Assembly: GCA_965119715.1 (NCBI GenBank)
Contig: OZ221969.1
Span: 1,364,001 to 1,428,000, forward strand
Reading direction: 5' to 3'
DNA from: JASBYZ01 sp029983705
Lineage (GTDB): Bacteria; Actinomycetota; Coriobacteriia; Coriobacteriales; JAEZZM01
DNA length: 64,000 nt
Position numbers and translations under genes: made by a program. This document shows positions 34,842 to 48,079 of the stretch, piece after piece (position 1 is the stretch's first letter; each line of letters begins with the position of its first letter). The notes under the pieces are model-generated. The model worked only from the letters and a program-made list of their open reading frames with translations. It had not been told where the DNA came from and did not search any database.

Positions 34842-36785
34842 ATGCGTACTCGTCTAGAAGATCTAGTATTTAGCGACGTAAATACCCCAATTTCAAAACT
34901 TATTTCTGCTGCAGAGGCGCAAGAATTTAGGCTTTTATCCAAAGAATTAATTATTAATAATAATTCTTCTCAATCTGACGGTACAATTTGGTCACCTCAA
35001 CTTGACTCATACAAGGAGTGGATTTCTCACCACGATAAAATTCAGGAGCTAGGTTTTAGGCAAGCAGCAAAAGAAGATCAGGAAAACGCCAGTACAAAGC
35101 CTTATGATTTGCTCAGTTCTGGAAGTTTGCACTTTGGAAGCGCTGAGGGCTATCGACAAAAAATTATTGAAGAAGCACTTAGACCAAAGAAAAATGAGGA
35201 AAAGCTCGTTCAAAAAAATATGCATAATTTTGAAGACTTGCAAGCTGGCTTAATATTTAAAGAAGAGGCCGATTGCTTTGTCTTAAGCGAACTCAACTTG
35301 CATGCACTTGCACGCTACCTTGGCACAAATAAAGATATTGTAATTATGCTCCCTGACTTTATTGACGATAAACCTCTTAGAGAAATTTCTGCAAATGCGT
35401 GCATTAGAAGAAACTCCCAAGGTGTACAAGTAAAGCTTTTGTACCTTGGAGATGAGCTTAAAAAAGTTGCTCAGGGTGCACTGAGCTCAATCCAGTGCGA
35501 GCACATTCATATTGGTAAGAAACTTATTGACTTTAAAGCGCAAGCGTTTTCTCGCTCAAACTATGCTGATAAAAAGCAAGCGCTTGAGATTTCTGTAAAC
35601 GATGCTAATCCAAACTATATGTTGGTGGATAACTACCTGCTTACTCAGGATGAGACAGAGCTTATCTATGCCGCTGAGCCCTCTGAGCCCTATCCTTCAC
35701 GCCTTGAGCTCCCATCAAGCATACGCATTATTCATCCTCACAGCTTTATTGAAGACGCGATCCTTCCTGAGCTTGTGGTGTGCCCACCTCTGCTTGAGGC
35801 ACAAAAATCAAAGGCACTAGAGAGTGCGCTTTGGGTCTGTGAGAAAGACTTAGCAATGTATGAGACGCTTAGAATGCGTGGGGTGCGCCTTGCAAGTCAT
35901 GAGGTTATAAAAGAAAAGGGCTGCTACTATGATGTAGACAATGACTTTGCGGCCTTAGTCTTAGGTCCGCGCCCTCCCTTATCGGCATCAAAAAAATTTG
36001 CACGCACACAGGCAAACAAGCTACAAAATCAAAGCTTTAAGCCAAATGCAGCTCAGGCTGATCAAACTCTTTCACTGCCAAGCAGCATTAACGCTAAGCC
36101 ACTTAAGTGTATTAAGACTGGTGCGCTCTTAAGCGCCCCAAAGACCCTTATAATTCCTGACAGTGTTGAGATTATCGAGGACCAAAACCTCGCTAAAGGC
36201 CTAGAGCGTCTTATTCTTTCAAGAAATCTAAAGATCATTGGCGAGAAGTGCTTTTGCTCACGAAGCATTAGTAATCTTATTGACATCCCAGCCTCAGTGC
36301 ACAGTATTGGCAAAGCCTCCTTTGAGTTTTGCAAAATCAGGTTTGAGCAGGTACATACCATTGTGCATATCTCTCAAGACCAGATGAAGAGCTGCTTTAT
36401 TGAGGCCAAGGAAGGTGAGCTTCCCTTTAACTTTAGGGCCTATGATGAGATCTTAATCTCTAATACCTACCTGCCTGATAAATTAGGAGCCCTCCTCTCT
36501 CGCCTTGCCGGAGACTACCCACTTGATAAGGCAGTAGAAGAAATTCTTGTAAATCAGCTTCTCTCTCAACGTGAACAAGTGTATGAGAAGGTGGCACAAA
36601 GTCCCGATTCAAAGCTTATTGACGCGCTTATTCAATCAGGATTTATACGTAAGTCAACTATTGATGAGCTTCTTAACGTGCTTCAAAGATACAATCGAAA
36701 AAATGAAATCATCGCCCTTATGGACTATAAGCAGACACATTTTGCTTCTCAAAAAGCTGACATAAAGAGTAAATTTGATTTATAA
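34842..36785 (+). CDS. BspA-like leucine-rich-repeat protein, no signal peptide
   Basis: 647 residues with no signal peptide or membrane segment, so probably cytoplasmic. Degenerate LRR_5/BspA-type repeats appear around residues 165–245 (LREISANACI, LKKVAQGALSS) and 415–510 (TLIIPDSVEIIEDQ, LILSRNLKIIGEKCF, IDIPASVHSIGKASF). The C-terminal ~120 residues form helices (LGALLSRLAGDY, LIDALIQSGF). BspA repeats are usually found in surface adhesins; a cytoplasmic form implies a protein-binding role. A −10-like TATAAT lies at 34786–34791, upstream of the ATG. No specific function assigned. Confidence 0.6.
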   Translation: MRTRLEDLVFSDVNTPISKLISAAEAQEFRLLSKELIINNNSSQSDGTIWSPQLDSYKEWISHHDKIQELGFRQAAKEDQENASTKPYDLLSSGSLHFGSAEGYRQKIIEEALRPKKNEEKLVQKNMHNFEDLQAGLIFKEEADCFVLSELNLHALARYLGTNKDIVIMLPDFIDDKPLREISANACIRRNSQGVQVKLLYLGDELKKVAQGALSSIQCEHIHIGKKLIDFKAQAFSRSNYADKKQALEISVNDANPNYMLVDNYLLTQDETELIYAAEPSEPYPSRLELPSSIRIIHPHSFIEDAILPELVVCPPLLEAQKSKALESALWVCEKDLAMYETLRMRGVRLASHEVIKEKGCYYDVDNDFAALVLGPRPPLSASKKFARTQANKLQNQSFKPNAAQADQTLSLPSSINAKPLKCIKTGALLSAPKTLIIPDSVEIIEDQNLAKGLERLILSRNLKIIGEKCFCSRSISNLIDIPASVHSIGKASFEFCKIRFEQVHTIVHISQDQMKSCFIEAKEGELPFNFRAYDEILISNTYLPDKLGALLSRLAGDYPLDKAVEEILVNQLLSQREQVYEKVAQSPDSKLIDALIQSGFIRKSTIDELLNVLQRYNRKNEIIALMDYKQTHFASQKADIKSKFDL

Positions 36786-36788
36786 AAC

Positions 36789-36802
36789 AATTAATATTAA
36801 TT
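36789..36802. repeat. AT-rich palindrome upstream of the amino acid ABC operon
   Basis: AATTAATATTAATT, a perfect 14-bp palindrome. The core AATTAATATTA recurs upstream of argR copy 1 (within 40400–40415). It resembles an ARG-box-like A/T operator, but chance is likely in such AT-rich DNA. Confidence 0.3.
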
Positions 36803-36908
36803 CTCAAAATCAAAGAACTTTTTAAAAATTATTCGATAATATCACCAATACACCGTGTTTTTATGTCATAATTTTATGGAGGATATGCTTTAGTTTAAAG
36901 GAGCAGTT

Positions 36909-37721
36909 ATGAAAGTTTTAAACAAGACCTCACACAAATTTGTTTTAGCTATCATGCTTTGTTTAAGCTTAAGCATGCTCCTCACCTTGAGCGCATGTTC
37001 AAATAATCTTTCACAATCTGTAAGTCCAGACGGCACTGAGTATGGCCTTGTAGAAGAAGGCAAACTTACCGTTGCCGCCTCACTTGACTTTCCTCCTTTT
37101 GAAAATTTTGAAAACAATGAAGCCGTTGGCTATGAAGTTGATGTTATGCAGGCTATTGCCGATGATTTAGGCCTTGAGCTTAACTACCTGCCTTCTATGA
37201 AGTTTGACACCATTATTCCTGCTATTGCAGCAAGTGGTACGGCTGATGTAGGGGTTTCTGGCTTTACTATTACCCCTAAGCGCCTTAAAACGATAGACTT
37301 CTCAAGCCCAATTTGTGATACCAACCAAAGCATCGTTACACTCAACAGCTCATCTATTAAATCAATTGATGACTTAAAGGAGCTTCGCATCGGTGGAGAA
37401 ACCGGAACCACCGGACTTGATTTAGCACGTGAGCTTATTAATGATGCAGAAGAAATTATTGCCTTTGATGAATACCCTGCAGTGTTTGCAGCACTTCAGT
37501 CTGGACAGATCAAGGCCGCAGTCTTAGATAAACCAGTAAGCGAGTACTACATCAAAACTGCCTACCCAGATTGCCAGGTGGTTCAAGAAATTCCAACCGG
37601 TGAGCAATACGGCATTGCAGTAAGTAAGGATAATCCGGGTCTTACTAAGGCACTCGATGAATCAATCAAGCGACTTGAAGATTCAGGAGCACTAGATGAA
37701 TTAAAAAAGAAGTGGTTTTAG
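36909..37721 (+). CDS. Polar amino acid ABC transporter, substrate-binding lipoprotein
   Basis: 270 residues. A signal peptide ends in the lipobox LSAC (Cys 30). The family 3 solute-binding fold begins GKLTVAASLDFPPFEN, then AVGYEVDVMQAIADDLGL, GVSGFTITPKR and the RIGGETGTTG hinge region. It binds a polar or charged amino acid. AAAGGAG precedes the ATG. First gene of a binding protein–permease–ATPase operon; argR next to it makes a basic amino acid a reasonable guess. Confidence 0.92.
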   Translation: MKVLNKTSHKFVLAIMLCLSLSMLLTLSACSNNLSQSVSPDGTEYGLVEEGKLTVAASLDFPPFENFENNEAVGYEVDVMQAIADDLGLELNYLPSMKFDTIIPAIAASGTADVGVSGFTITPKRLKTIDFSSPICDTNQSIVTLNSSSIKSIDDLKELRIGGETGTTGLDLARELINDAEEIIAFDEYPAVFAALQSGQIKAAVLDKPVSEYYIKTAYPDCQVVQEIPTGEQYGIAVSKDNPGLTKALDESIKRLEDSGALDELKKKWF

Positions 37722-37765
37722 TTAAAGCTTTGTAATATCCCTGCAAGATAGCTATCACAAGATAG

Positions 37766-39184
37766 GTGAATGATTATCTGATGAATACCAAAGAGCTTTT
37801 AGGCGCGATGCAAAAATCTTTAATCGCCCTCCTCATCCTTATCGCCTGCTCTTTAGCGATAAGTTTTGTAAGCCCTCTTCAGAGCGCGTCTGCACTTGAA
37901 GTAACTTCAATTACTGCAGCACCAAACTCAGAAGATGGACGAGAAATACTTGGCAGTGTTCCGACACGAATGAGCTTGAGGGCAAGCGCAGATAATCAAG
38001 AAGAAATCACCTCTATTTCCATTAGGGTACCTGAGGTAGCACTTGATAGGGAGATGGCAAAAACTACCGTCTTAGACGGAGTTAAGCGACTTGACATCTC
38101 AGCTGAGGTGGTATCCCTCGATAAAAACACACTACAGTTTAACTTTGATACACCAGTGCCTCCAACAAGTGACTTCTTACTTGAGATATACGAGGTGGCC
38201 TTTCCTGGAGACGGCGGAGCTATCCCCGTACAGTTTTCCTACGAAACTACTCAAGGCTCAAAAGATTTTATCGAGTATGAAAAGCCAATACAGGTAACTC
38301 CCGTAAGCTTAAGCCAACAAATCGCAAGCTGGCTTAACTCACAGGGCTGGGTTCAAGCGTGGAACTCAAACACCTTCTTAAACCTCTTTTTAAACCCAGC
38401 AATTTTTGTTACCAGTGCTCCTGTGGTATTTAAGGGCTGGCTTACCGCCCTTGCCATAGTTGTCCTTGCTTTTCCTGCCGCAATTCCTATTGGATTTTTC
38501 TTAGCGCTCATGCGCATGTCAAAGATTTGGCTTGTAAAAGTATTAGCATCCACCTATGTAAATATCATACGTGGTACGCCTATGTTCTTACAGATCTACA
38601 TTGCATTTTTTGGCTTACCACTTTTGGGACTACAGGTAGACAACTTTGTCTTAGGCTGTTTTGTAATGGCCTTTAACTCAAGTGCATATTTGTGCGAGAT
38701 ATTTAGAGCCGGAATACAGTCCATTCAAAAAGGACAATTTGAGGCAGCACGCTCACTTGGTATGAATAGCGCCCAGACCATGATCTTTATTATCGTCCCA
38801 CAGGCGGTAAAGCGCGTTATACCAACGATGACCAATGAGCTTATCTTGCTCTACAAAGACACCTCTCTACTTGCCTCTGTGGGCATTATGGAGTCTGTAA
38901 TGTATGCAAAGACGATTACTGCTGCAACCGGAAACATCACTCCATACATCGTAGCTGCAGGCTTTTACCTTATCGTCACCCTACCTATGAGTAGGATTAC
39001 CAGAAAGATGGAAGAGTCCACCTTTGCAAAGAGCGCTAAAAGAAAAGCCCAGCGCAAAAAAGAAGATACAAACGATGACTCAGACGACGATGATGACACG
39101 ACACACCATAATAAAAAGGGTTCATGGCAGCCAACTGTTGATCATGAAAAAGATGTATTAGCTATTAAGACTGCAGACCTTTAG
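37766..39184 (+). CDS. Amino acid ABC permease fused to an extra N-terminal domain
   Basis: 472 residues, about twice the usual HisM/GlnP size. Residues 17–40 form a signal-anchor or membrane helix, and 45–175 make a beta-rich domain probably outside the membrane, not recognised. A linker (about 180–210) leads to the permease core (about 212–410), with VNIIRGTPMFLQIY and the EAA loop EIFRAGIQSIQKGQFEAARS at 311–330. The tail (415–472) is basic, then acidic (DDSDDDDD). The GTG at 37766 and ATG at 37781 are both possible starts; neither has a strong ribosome-binding site. Confidence 0.85.
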   Translation: MNDYLMNTKELLGAMQKSLIALLILIACSLAISFVSPLQSASALEVTSITAAPNSEDGREILGSVPTRMSLRASADNQEEITSISIRVPEVALDREMAKTTVLDGVKRLDISAEVVSLDKNTLQFNFDTPVPPTSDFLLEIYEVAFPGDGGAIPVQFSYETTQGSKDFIEYEKPIQVTPVSLSQQIASWLNSQGWVQAWNSNTFLNLFLNPAIFVTSAPVVFKGWLTALAIVVLAFPAAIPIGFFLALMRMSKIWLVKVLASTYVNIIRGTPMFLQIYIAFFGLPLLGLQVDNFVLGCFVMAFNSSAYLCEIFRAGIQSIQKGQFEAARSLGMNSAQTMIFIIVPQAVKRVIPTMTNELILLYKDTSLLASVGIMESVMYAKTITAATGNITPYIVAAGFYLIVTLPMSRITRKMEESTFAKSAKRKAQRKKEDTNDDSDDDDDTTHHNKKGSWQPTVDHEKDVLAIKTADL

Positions 39185-39193
39185 GAGTATCTC

Positions 39194-39940
39194 ATGGCAA
39201 TTGATAACACCGATGCAATCATTAAGGTAGAGCATCTGACCAAAAGCTTTGGCCACACCGAGGTTTTAAAGGATGTCTCGCTTGAAGTATATCGTGGTGA
39301 GGTAGTGGTTTTACTTGGTCCTTCTGGTTCAGGTAAGTCCACTCTGCTTCGCTGCATAAACATGCTAGAGGTACCCACAAGCGGAAAGATTTTATTTGAA
39401 GGCACTGACATTACCAAAAAGAGTGTAAACATCAATAAGATACGTGAGCACTTAGGAATGGTGTTTCAAAACTTTAACCTCTTTCCTCACCTCACGGCCA
39501 AAAGCAATGTGATGATTGCCCAAAGAAAAGTTTTAAAGCGCTCAAAAGAAGAGGCCGAGAAAAACGCTGTCAAACAACTTGCACGCGTAAACTTGGCCAA
39601 CCGCGTTGATTATTACCCCTCAGAACTCTCAGGAGGCCAGCAGCAGCGTGTAGCAATTGCTCGCGCACTGGCAATGGATCCTCACGTAATGCTCTTTGAT
39701 GAGGTTACAAGTGCTCTAGACCCAGAACTCGTAAGAGGCATTTTAGACATTATGAGAGAGCTTGCAAGTGAGGGTATGACCATGATGATAGTTACCCACG
39801 AGCTTAACTTTGCGCGTGACGTAGCTGACCATATCATATTTATGGAAAAGGGGCACATTGTTGAACGTGGTGCCCCAGAACAGATATTTAATAATCCTGA
39901 GTCAGAGCGCACAAAGGCGTTTTTAGGAAATATTTATTAG
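39194..39940 (+). CDS. Polar amino acid ABC transporter ATP-binding protein
   Basis: 248 residues: Walker A GPSGSGKSTLLR, Q-loop MVFQNFNLFPHLTA, signature LSGGQQQRVAIARAL, Walker B VMLFDEVTSALDPE. This is the GlnQ/HisP subfamily. AGGAG precedes the ATG, nine bases after the permease stop. Its stop codon overlaps that of the convergent argR gene by four bases. Confidence 0.95.
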   Translation: MAIDNTDAIIKVEHLTKSFGHTEVLKDVSLEVYRGEVVVLLGPSGSGKSTLLRCINMLEVPTSGKILFEGTDITKKSVNINKIREHLGMVFQNFNLFPHLTAKSNVMIAQRKVLKRSKEEAEKNAVKQLARVNLANRVDYYPSELSGGQQQRVAIARALAMDPHVMLFDEVTSALDPELVRGILDIMRELASEGMTMMIVTHELNFARDVADHIIFMEKGHIVERGAPEQIFNNPESERTKAFLGNIY

Positions 39941-40383
39941 TCTTTGTTGCTAAATGATTTATTGCAAATCTTTTCAACTGATTCTATAAGGTTTGAAGCG
40001 TCCTTATCACTGTTGGTGATAATTAAAACAGTATCATCTCCAGAGATGGACGCTACAGCCATAGACAGATCCGAATTATCAAGCGCTGCACCAACGCCAG
40101 GGCCTGTTCCAGGCTGACATTTAACCGTAACCAAATTATTTACACGGTTCATCTCTAATACCAGCTGTATGCACATTCTACGTAAGTGAAGGTCTTCTGC
40201 GAGTGCATAAAAGCCACCCTCTTGCTTTTGGATATCAAGCTCAGCTATATCTCTTGAAATGGTTGCCTGCGTATAGCCGTATCCCTCTTTACGCAGTATT
40301 TTGACAAGCTCAGCCTGAGTCTTAATATTGTTGTTCCTCACAACCTCACGCAAAAGATCTTGTCGCTTGTTTCTCTTCTTCAT
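39937..40383 (-). CDS. argR: Arginine repressor ArgR, copy 1
   Basis: 148 residues. The N-terminal winged helix has QAELVKILRKEGYGYTQATI then SRDIAEL; the C-terminal hexamerisation and arginine-binding domain has GTGPGVGAALD and SISGDDTVLII, keeping the two Asp residues that contact arginine. I chose ATG 40383 (GAGG six bases upstream) over ATG 40395. It would control arginine uptake, synthesis or the ADI pathway; it adjoins the amino acid ABC operon. A second ArgR is at 60411–60839. Confidence 0.93.
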   Translation of the reverse strand: MKKRNKRQDLLREVVRNNNIKTQAELVKILRKEGYGYTQATISRDIAELDIQKQEGGFYALAEDLHLRRMCIQLVLEMNRVNNLVTVKCQPGTGPGVGAALDNSDLSMAVASISGDDTVLIITNSDKDASNLIESVEKICNKSFSNKD

Positions 40384-40399
40384 CTCTGTCCTCATTTAA

Positions 40400-40415
40400 A
40401 ATAATTAATATTATT
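40400..40415. repeat. AT-rich inverted repeat upstream of argR copy 1
   Basis: AATAAT-TAAT-ATTATT, 6-bp arms, starting 17 bp upstream of the argR ATG. Possible ARG-box-like autoregulatory site; the sequence is AT-rich, so the support is weak. Confidence 0.3.
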
Positions 40416-40632
40416 AAGTAATAATACCTCATTTATTCTAAACCTAATTTCCAATAAAATATATAGAAATAGGATGATTTAAATTTTCTTATGCAATAAT
40501 CGATAGATATAATATAATTTTATACACAGTTATAAATGAGTGAAAGTATAAACTGATTTAAAGAGTATTATTACGATTATTTTTTAATAGAATATACATT
40601 AGAAAATATACATTTTGACTGAGTTTGAGCAT

Positions 40633-40650
40633 AAAAAATGAGCCATCTGA
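40633..40650 (-). terminator. rRNA operon terminator/5S processing stem
   Basis: GAGCCATCTGA (40640–40650) pairs with TCAGATGACTC (40774–40784) across the 5S gene, allowing a G·U pair, and extends the 5S terminal helix. On the minus strand TTTTTTAT follows directly. Confidence 0.65.
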
Positions 40651-40652
40651 AG

Positions 40653-40771
40653 TACTCAGCAACGCCCTACTCTCCCACGTCCTTGCGACGTAGTACCATC
40701 GGCGATGGGAGGCTTAACTTCCGGGTTCGGAATGGGACCGGGTGTACCTCTCCCTCAATAATCGCTGAGCA
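40653..40771 (-). rRNA. rrf: 5S ribosomal RNA
   Basis: About 118 nt. The terminal helix pairs GCTCAGC with GCTGAGT, and the conserved GGTCCCATTCCGAACCCGG and GGGAGAGTAGGGCG blocks are present on the minus strand. Ends are approximate. Confidence 0.93.
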
Positions 40772-40793
40772 CATCAGATGACTCAAAATGCAA

Positions 40794-40832
40794 GGTTTGT
40801 AAACCTTGAAGGCTGAATAGCGCGAAGTGATG
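40794..40832 (-). other. 23S rRNA processing stem, 3' arm
   Basis: This stretch, just after the 3' end of 23S on the minus strand, is nearly complementary to the spacer segment at 44026–44060. The two form the long RNase III-type stem that brackets 23S rRNA. Confidence 0.6.
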
Positions 40833-40875
40833 AAGCTTTACAGTAAGTTAATCAATCATATCTTAAAGTGTATAT

Positions 40876-45725
<4,850 letters not shown>

Positions 45726-45951
45726 AAATAGATGAACTTGAGAAGTTTAAGTTAGGCTCTAAATAATTAAATAGATAAAGATAAGATTCATTGTTATTAA
45801 ATGATTAGGAATTCTTCAAAGTAAATTGAAGAGGTCTTAATTTAGTAACATTCAAATGGTCAAACTGTCTTTTTACTTTGTAAAAATTAGTTTCACAGTA
45901 TCCAGTTTTCAAGGTTCGTTTTCGCGCTTTTGGTCTCAAGCGCGAGTAAGT

Positions 45952-45980
45952 ACTTTACGCTTGTCTCAAGTGTGAGTCAA
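45952..45980 (-). promoter_or_regulatory. rRNA operon promoter
   Basis: On the minus strand, TTGACT (45980–45975) and TAAAGT (45957–45952) have an ideal 17-bp spacing, about 225 bp before the 16S 5' end. Confidence 0.65.
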
Positions 45981-46097
45981 GTAAGAATTTGAACTTCATA
46001 ACTTGTTCACATCCTGAGTGAGTAGCTTAAGTACTCAAGTGGCACCCTCAAAATCTCTCTTGTGTAAGTGCCGGGAAAAAGATATTAACACAAATTT

Positions 46098-46149
46098 GGG
46101 CTTGAAAAGTAAGAATTTTAAGTTCTTAAATCCTTCACATTCCAAGCCC
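46098..46149 (-). terminator. Hairpin after the methyltransferase pseudogene
   Basis: GGGCTTG (46098–46104) pairs with CAAGCCC (46143–46149), with an inner TAAGAA/TTCTTA stem. The T-tract on the minus strand is weak, so it is a possible terminator insulating the rRNA operon. Confidence 0.45.
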
Positions 46150-46157
46150 CTTTTAAG

Positions 46158-46908
46158 CTAGATTTTTTGAGATATAAAGCAAACATACCTGAGCTTATCG
46201 GCATGCTCAGTAAAGAAGCTCTTTATTGCCTCAAACTGCTTTATGTTTTCTGGCTCTTGCCCTCGACTTATTACTTCTGCAGCGTGTATTGCGCCCTCAT
46301 CGGCAATAAGGCCATCAGGAAATATAAAGCGCACACGATCACTTTTACAGTAGCGGATCTCTAAGCCTGTTTGTATCAAACTTGTCTGCAAACCAAGGTA
46401 TGTTTCTGGGTCAACCTGTTTATTTACTGTAGTGCTTAAGTCCCCAATAAGCTCAGAGTCCTTTGACTTGACTATTACATCTTGAGTCAAAAGGTAACCT
46501 CCTGGCTTTAATAGATCATAGTAATCAGAAAGTGCGCGTGCTCGCTCTTCTTTTGAGAGCATAGCAAGCATCGCTTCTATAATAATGACATCAAAGCTTT
46601 CCTTCTCAAAATCAAGCCTGCGAGCATCACCATGTATAACCTTACAGCTCTCCTTTAGACCAAGGAGCTCTATATTGTCTTTTGCCTGTTGTACAAAGTC
46701 TTTTTGACTGATCAACTCCAACAACACTGCATCTAAAGCGCTCAGCAATCTCAATCATTGATCGTCCTCTATTGCAGGCCACTTCTAAAACCTGAGAGTG
46801 AGCGTTTATAGGCGTGTTGTCTAGTAAAAAGTCAGTTCCAGCCTTTCCACCAGGCCTGAGGCGCGTCTTACCAATTTTTGCCATAAACTCATATGCTGCT
46901 AATTTCAT
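46158..46908 (-). pseudogene. SAM-dependent methyltransferase, copy B, frameshifted
   Basis: Homologous along its whole length to the intact methyltransferase at 47245–47997. The frame opened at ATG 46908 (MKLAAYEFMAKIGKTRLRPG, VLEVACNRG, CSVVGVDQSK) goes out of phase at a run of five As (46701–46705). The rest (DFVQQAKDNIELLG, LLKPGGYLLTQDV) continues in another frame to 46158. One A fewer would restore a ~249-residue protein that aligns with the paralog without a gap at that point. Either a recent mutation, a phase-variable tract or a sequencing error. Confidence 0.85.
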
Positions 46909-46923
46909 TATCCTAACCTTTGA

Positions 46924-47214
46924 TTATTCTTTTAATTTAGACTTAACAACCATAAGGTCACTATCTTCAAGCGCTTGAAGCGAATGATATTCATCCGGCA
47001 CCATTCTAACTATAGTGCCCGGGCAAAGCTCGACCCTATCGTCATCTGTACTAAATATGACCTTACCCTTATAAATAACTACCACTACATAGTTTGGGCT
47101 CTTGTGGCGAGGCACACTCTTTCCCGCTTTAATCTGAAGATGCGTTACGGTTTGCGTATCGCTTTCAAAGAGATGCTCTGCCAGTTGACCATCTTTGGCT
47201 TGATAGATTTGCAT
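46924..47214 (-). CDS. Small cupin protein, copy B
   Basis: 96 residues, a single cupin barrel: THLQIKAGKSVPRHKSP carries the HxH-like part of motif 1, reduced to one His, and GTIVRMVPDEYHSLQAL is motif 2 with one His. The product may be a small-ligand binder or metal cupin with incomplete ligands. GGAG lies eight bases before the ATG. It precedes the copy-B methyltransferase by 15 bases and follows copy A, and it aligns gaplessly with the cupin ORF at 48080–48370. Confidence 0.8.
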   Translation of the reverse strand: MQIYQAKDGQLAEHLFESDTQTVTHLQIKAGKSVPRHKSPNYVVVVIYKGKVIFSTDDDRVELCPGTIVRMVPDEYHSLQALEDSDLMVVKSKLKE

Positions 47215-47244
47215 AGTTTAAACTCCATTCTAACGAGGTAATGA

Positions 47245-47997
47245 CTACTTAAGTTTTCGAGAAACAACTGCTATATAGCGCAGTTTGTCTTTATTTGCCA
47301 TAAAGAAGTTTTTCATTGAAAGAAAATACTCACGATTTTCTGCCTTCATGCCGTTTCTCACAATTTTGGCTGCATTAAGAGCGCCTTCATCTTTGAGAAG
47401 TCCTTTGGGAGAGATTAAGGTCATCTCGCCAGGCTTATAGTTTTGCACACTAAAGCCCGCACCTTCAAAGTAAGACATCCAATTCTCAAAGGTCTCAGGA
47501 TGCACGCCAAGCTTGATAGTTTTGCCAAGTGATTTTCTCAGCTTTTCGTCGTCTTCTAAAAGCATAACGTCGTGAGTGAGCAAATATCCGCCAGGTTTAA
47601 GCACCCTAAAATACTCTTGCAATACTGCCTCACGCTTGGATCGAGAGAGTATCGTAAGCATTGCCTCGTTTACTACAACATCAAAGCACTCGTCTTTAAA
47701 CGGTAAGTCTTGTGCGTCAGCTAACTCTACGCTACAGCTCTCAGTAAGGCCAAGATTTTCAATATTTTCTCGAGCTTCTTTAACGAGATAATCAAACTTA
47801 TCTACACCAACAACAGAACAGCCAAAACGAGAAGCAATTTCCATCATTGATTGGCCTCTGTTGCAAGCTACCTCTAAAACCTTAGTGTCTGCGCTAATTT
47901 CAGCGTTTTGAAGTAAGAAATCCGTGGCTTCCTTTCCGCCTGGACGCAAGCGTGTTTTGCCTAAACTTGCTAAAAACTCATGACCTGCTAATGCCAT
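47245..47997 (-). CDS. Class I SAM-dependent methyltransferase, copy A
   Basis: 250 residues, Rossmann-fold methyltransferase. Motif I is atypical: VLEVACNRGQSMMEIA instead of the usual (V/L)D(V/L)GxGxG. Later come VVGVDKFDYLV, LPFKDECFDVVVNEAM (motif II) and LKPGGYLLTHDV (motif III). The UbiE/cyclopropane-like fold gives no substrate. I chose ATG 47997 (AGGAG five bases upstream) over ATG 48066. Each copy of the cassette pairs it with a cupin. Confidence 0.85.
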   Translation of the reverse strand: MALAGHEFLASLGKTRLRPGGKEATDFLLQNAEISADTKVLEVACNRGQSMMEIASRFGCSVVGVDKFDYLVKEARENIENLGLTESCSVELADAQDLPFKDECFDVVVNEAMLTILSRSKREAVLQEYFRVLKPGGYLLTHDVMLLEDDEKLRKSLGKTIKLGVHPETFENWMSYFEGAGFSVQNYKPGEMTLISPKGLLKDEGALNAAKIVRNGMKAENREYFLSMKNFFMANKDKLRYIAVVSRKLK

Positions 47998-48079
47998 ATT
48001 TTCTCCTGACTGTCTAAGCTTATTTGCTGAAAATATAGCATTGTTAGATATAGTTAACTGTTGCAAATGCTACCAAATA

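Larger units (their letters stand above)
45726..46157 (-). other. rRNA leader, promoter and upstream region
   Basis: 432 bp without a gene. It contains the rRNA promoter, the 5' arm of the 16S processing stem (45894–45918) and, near its far end, a hairpin after the methyltransferase pseudogene. No other feature recognised. Confidence 0.7.
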
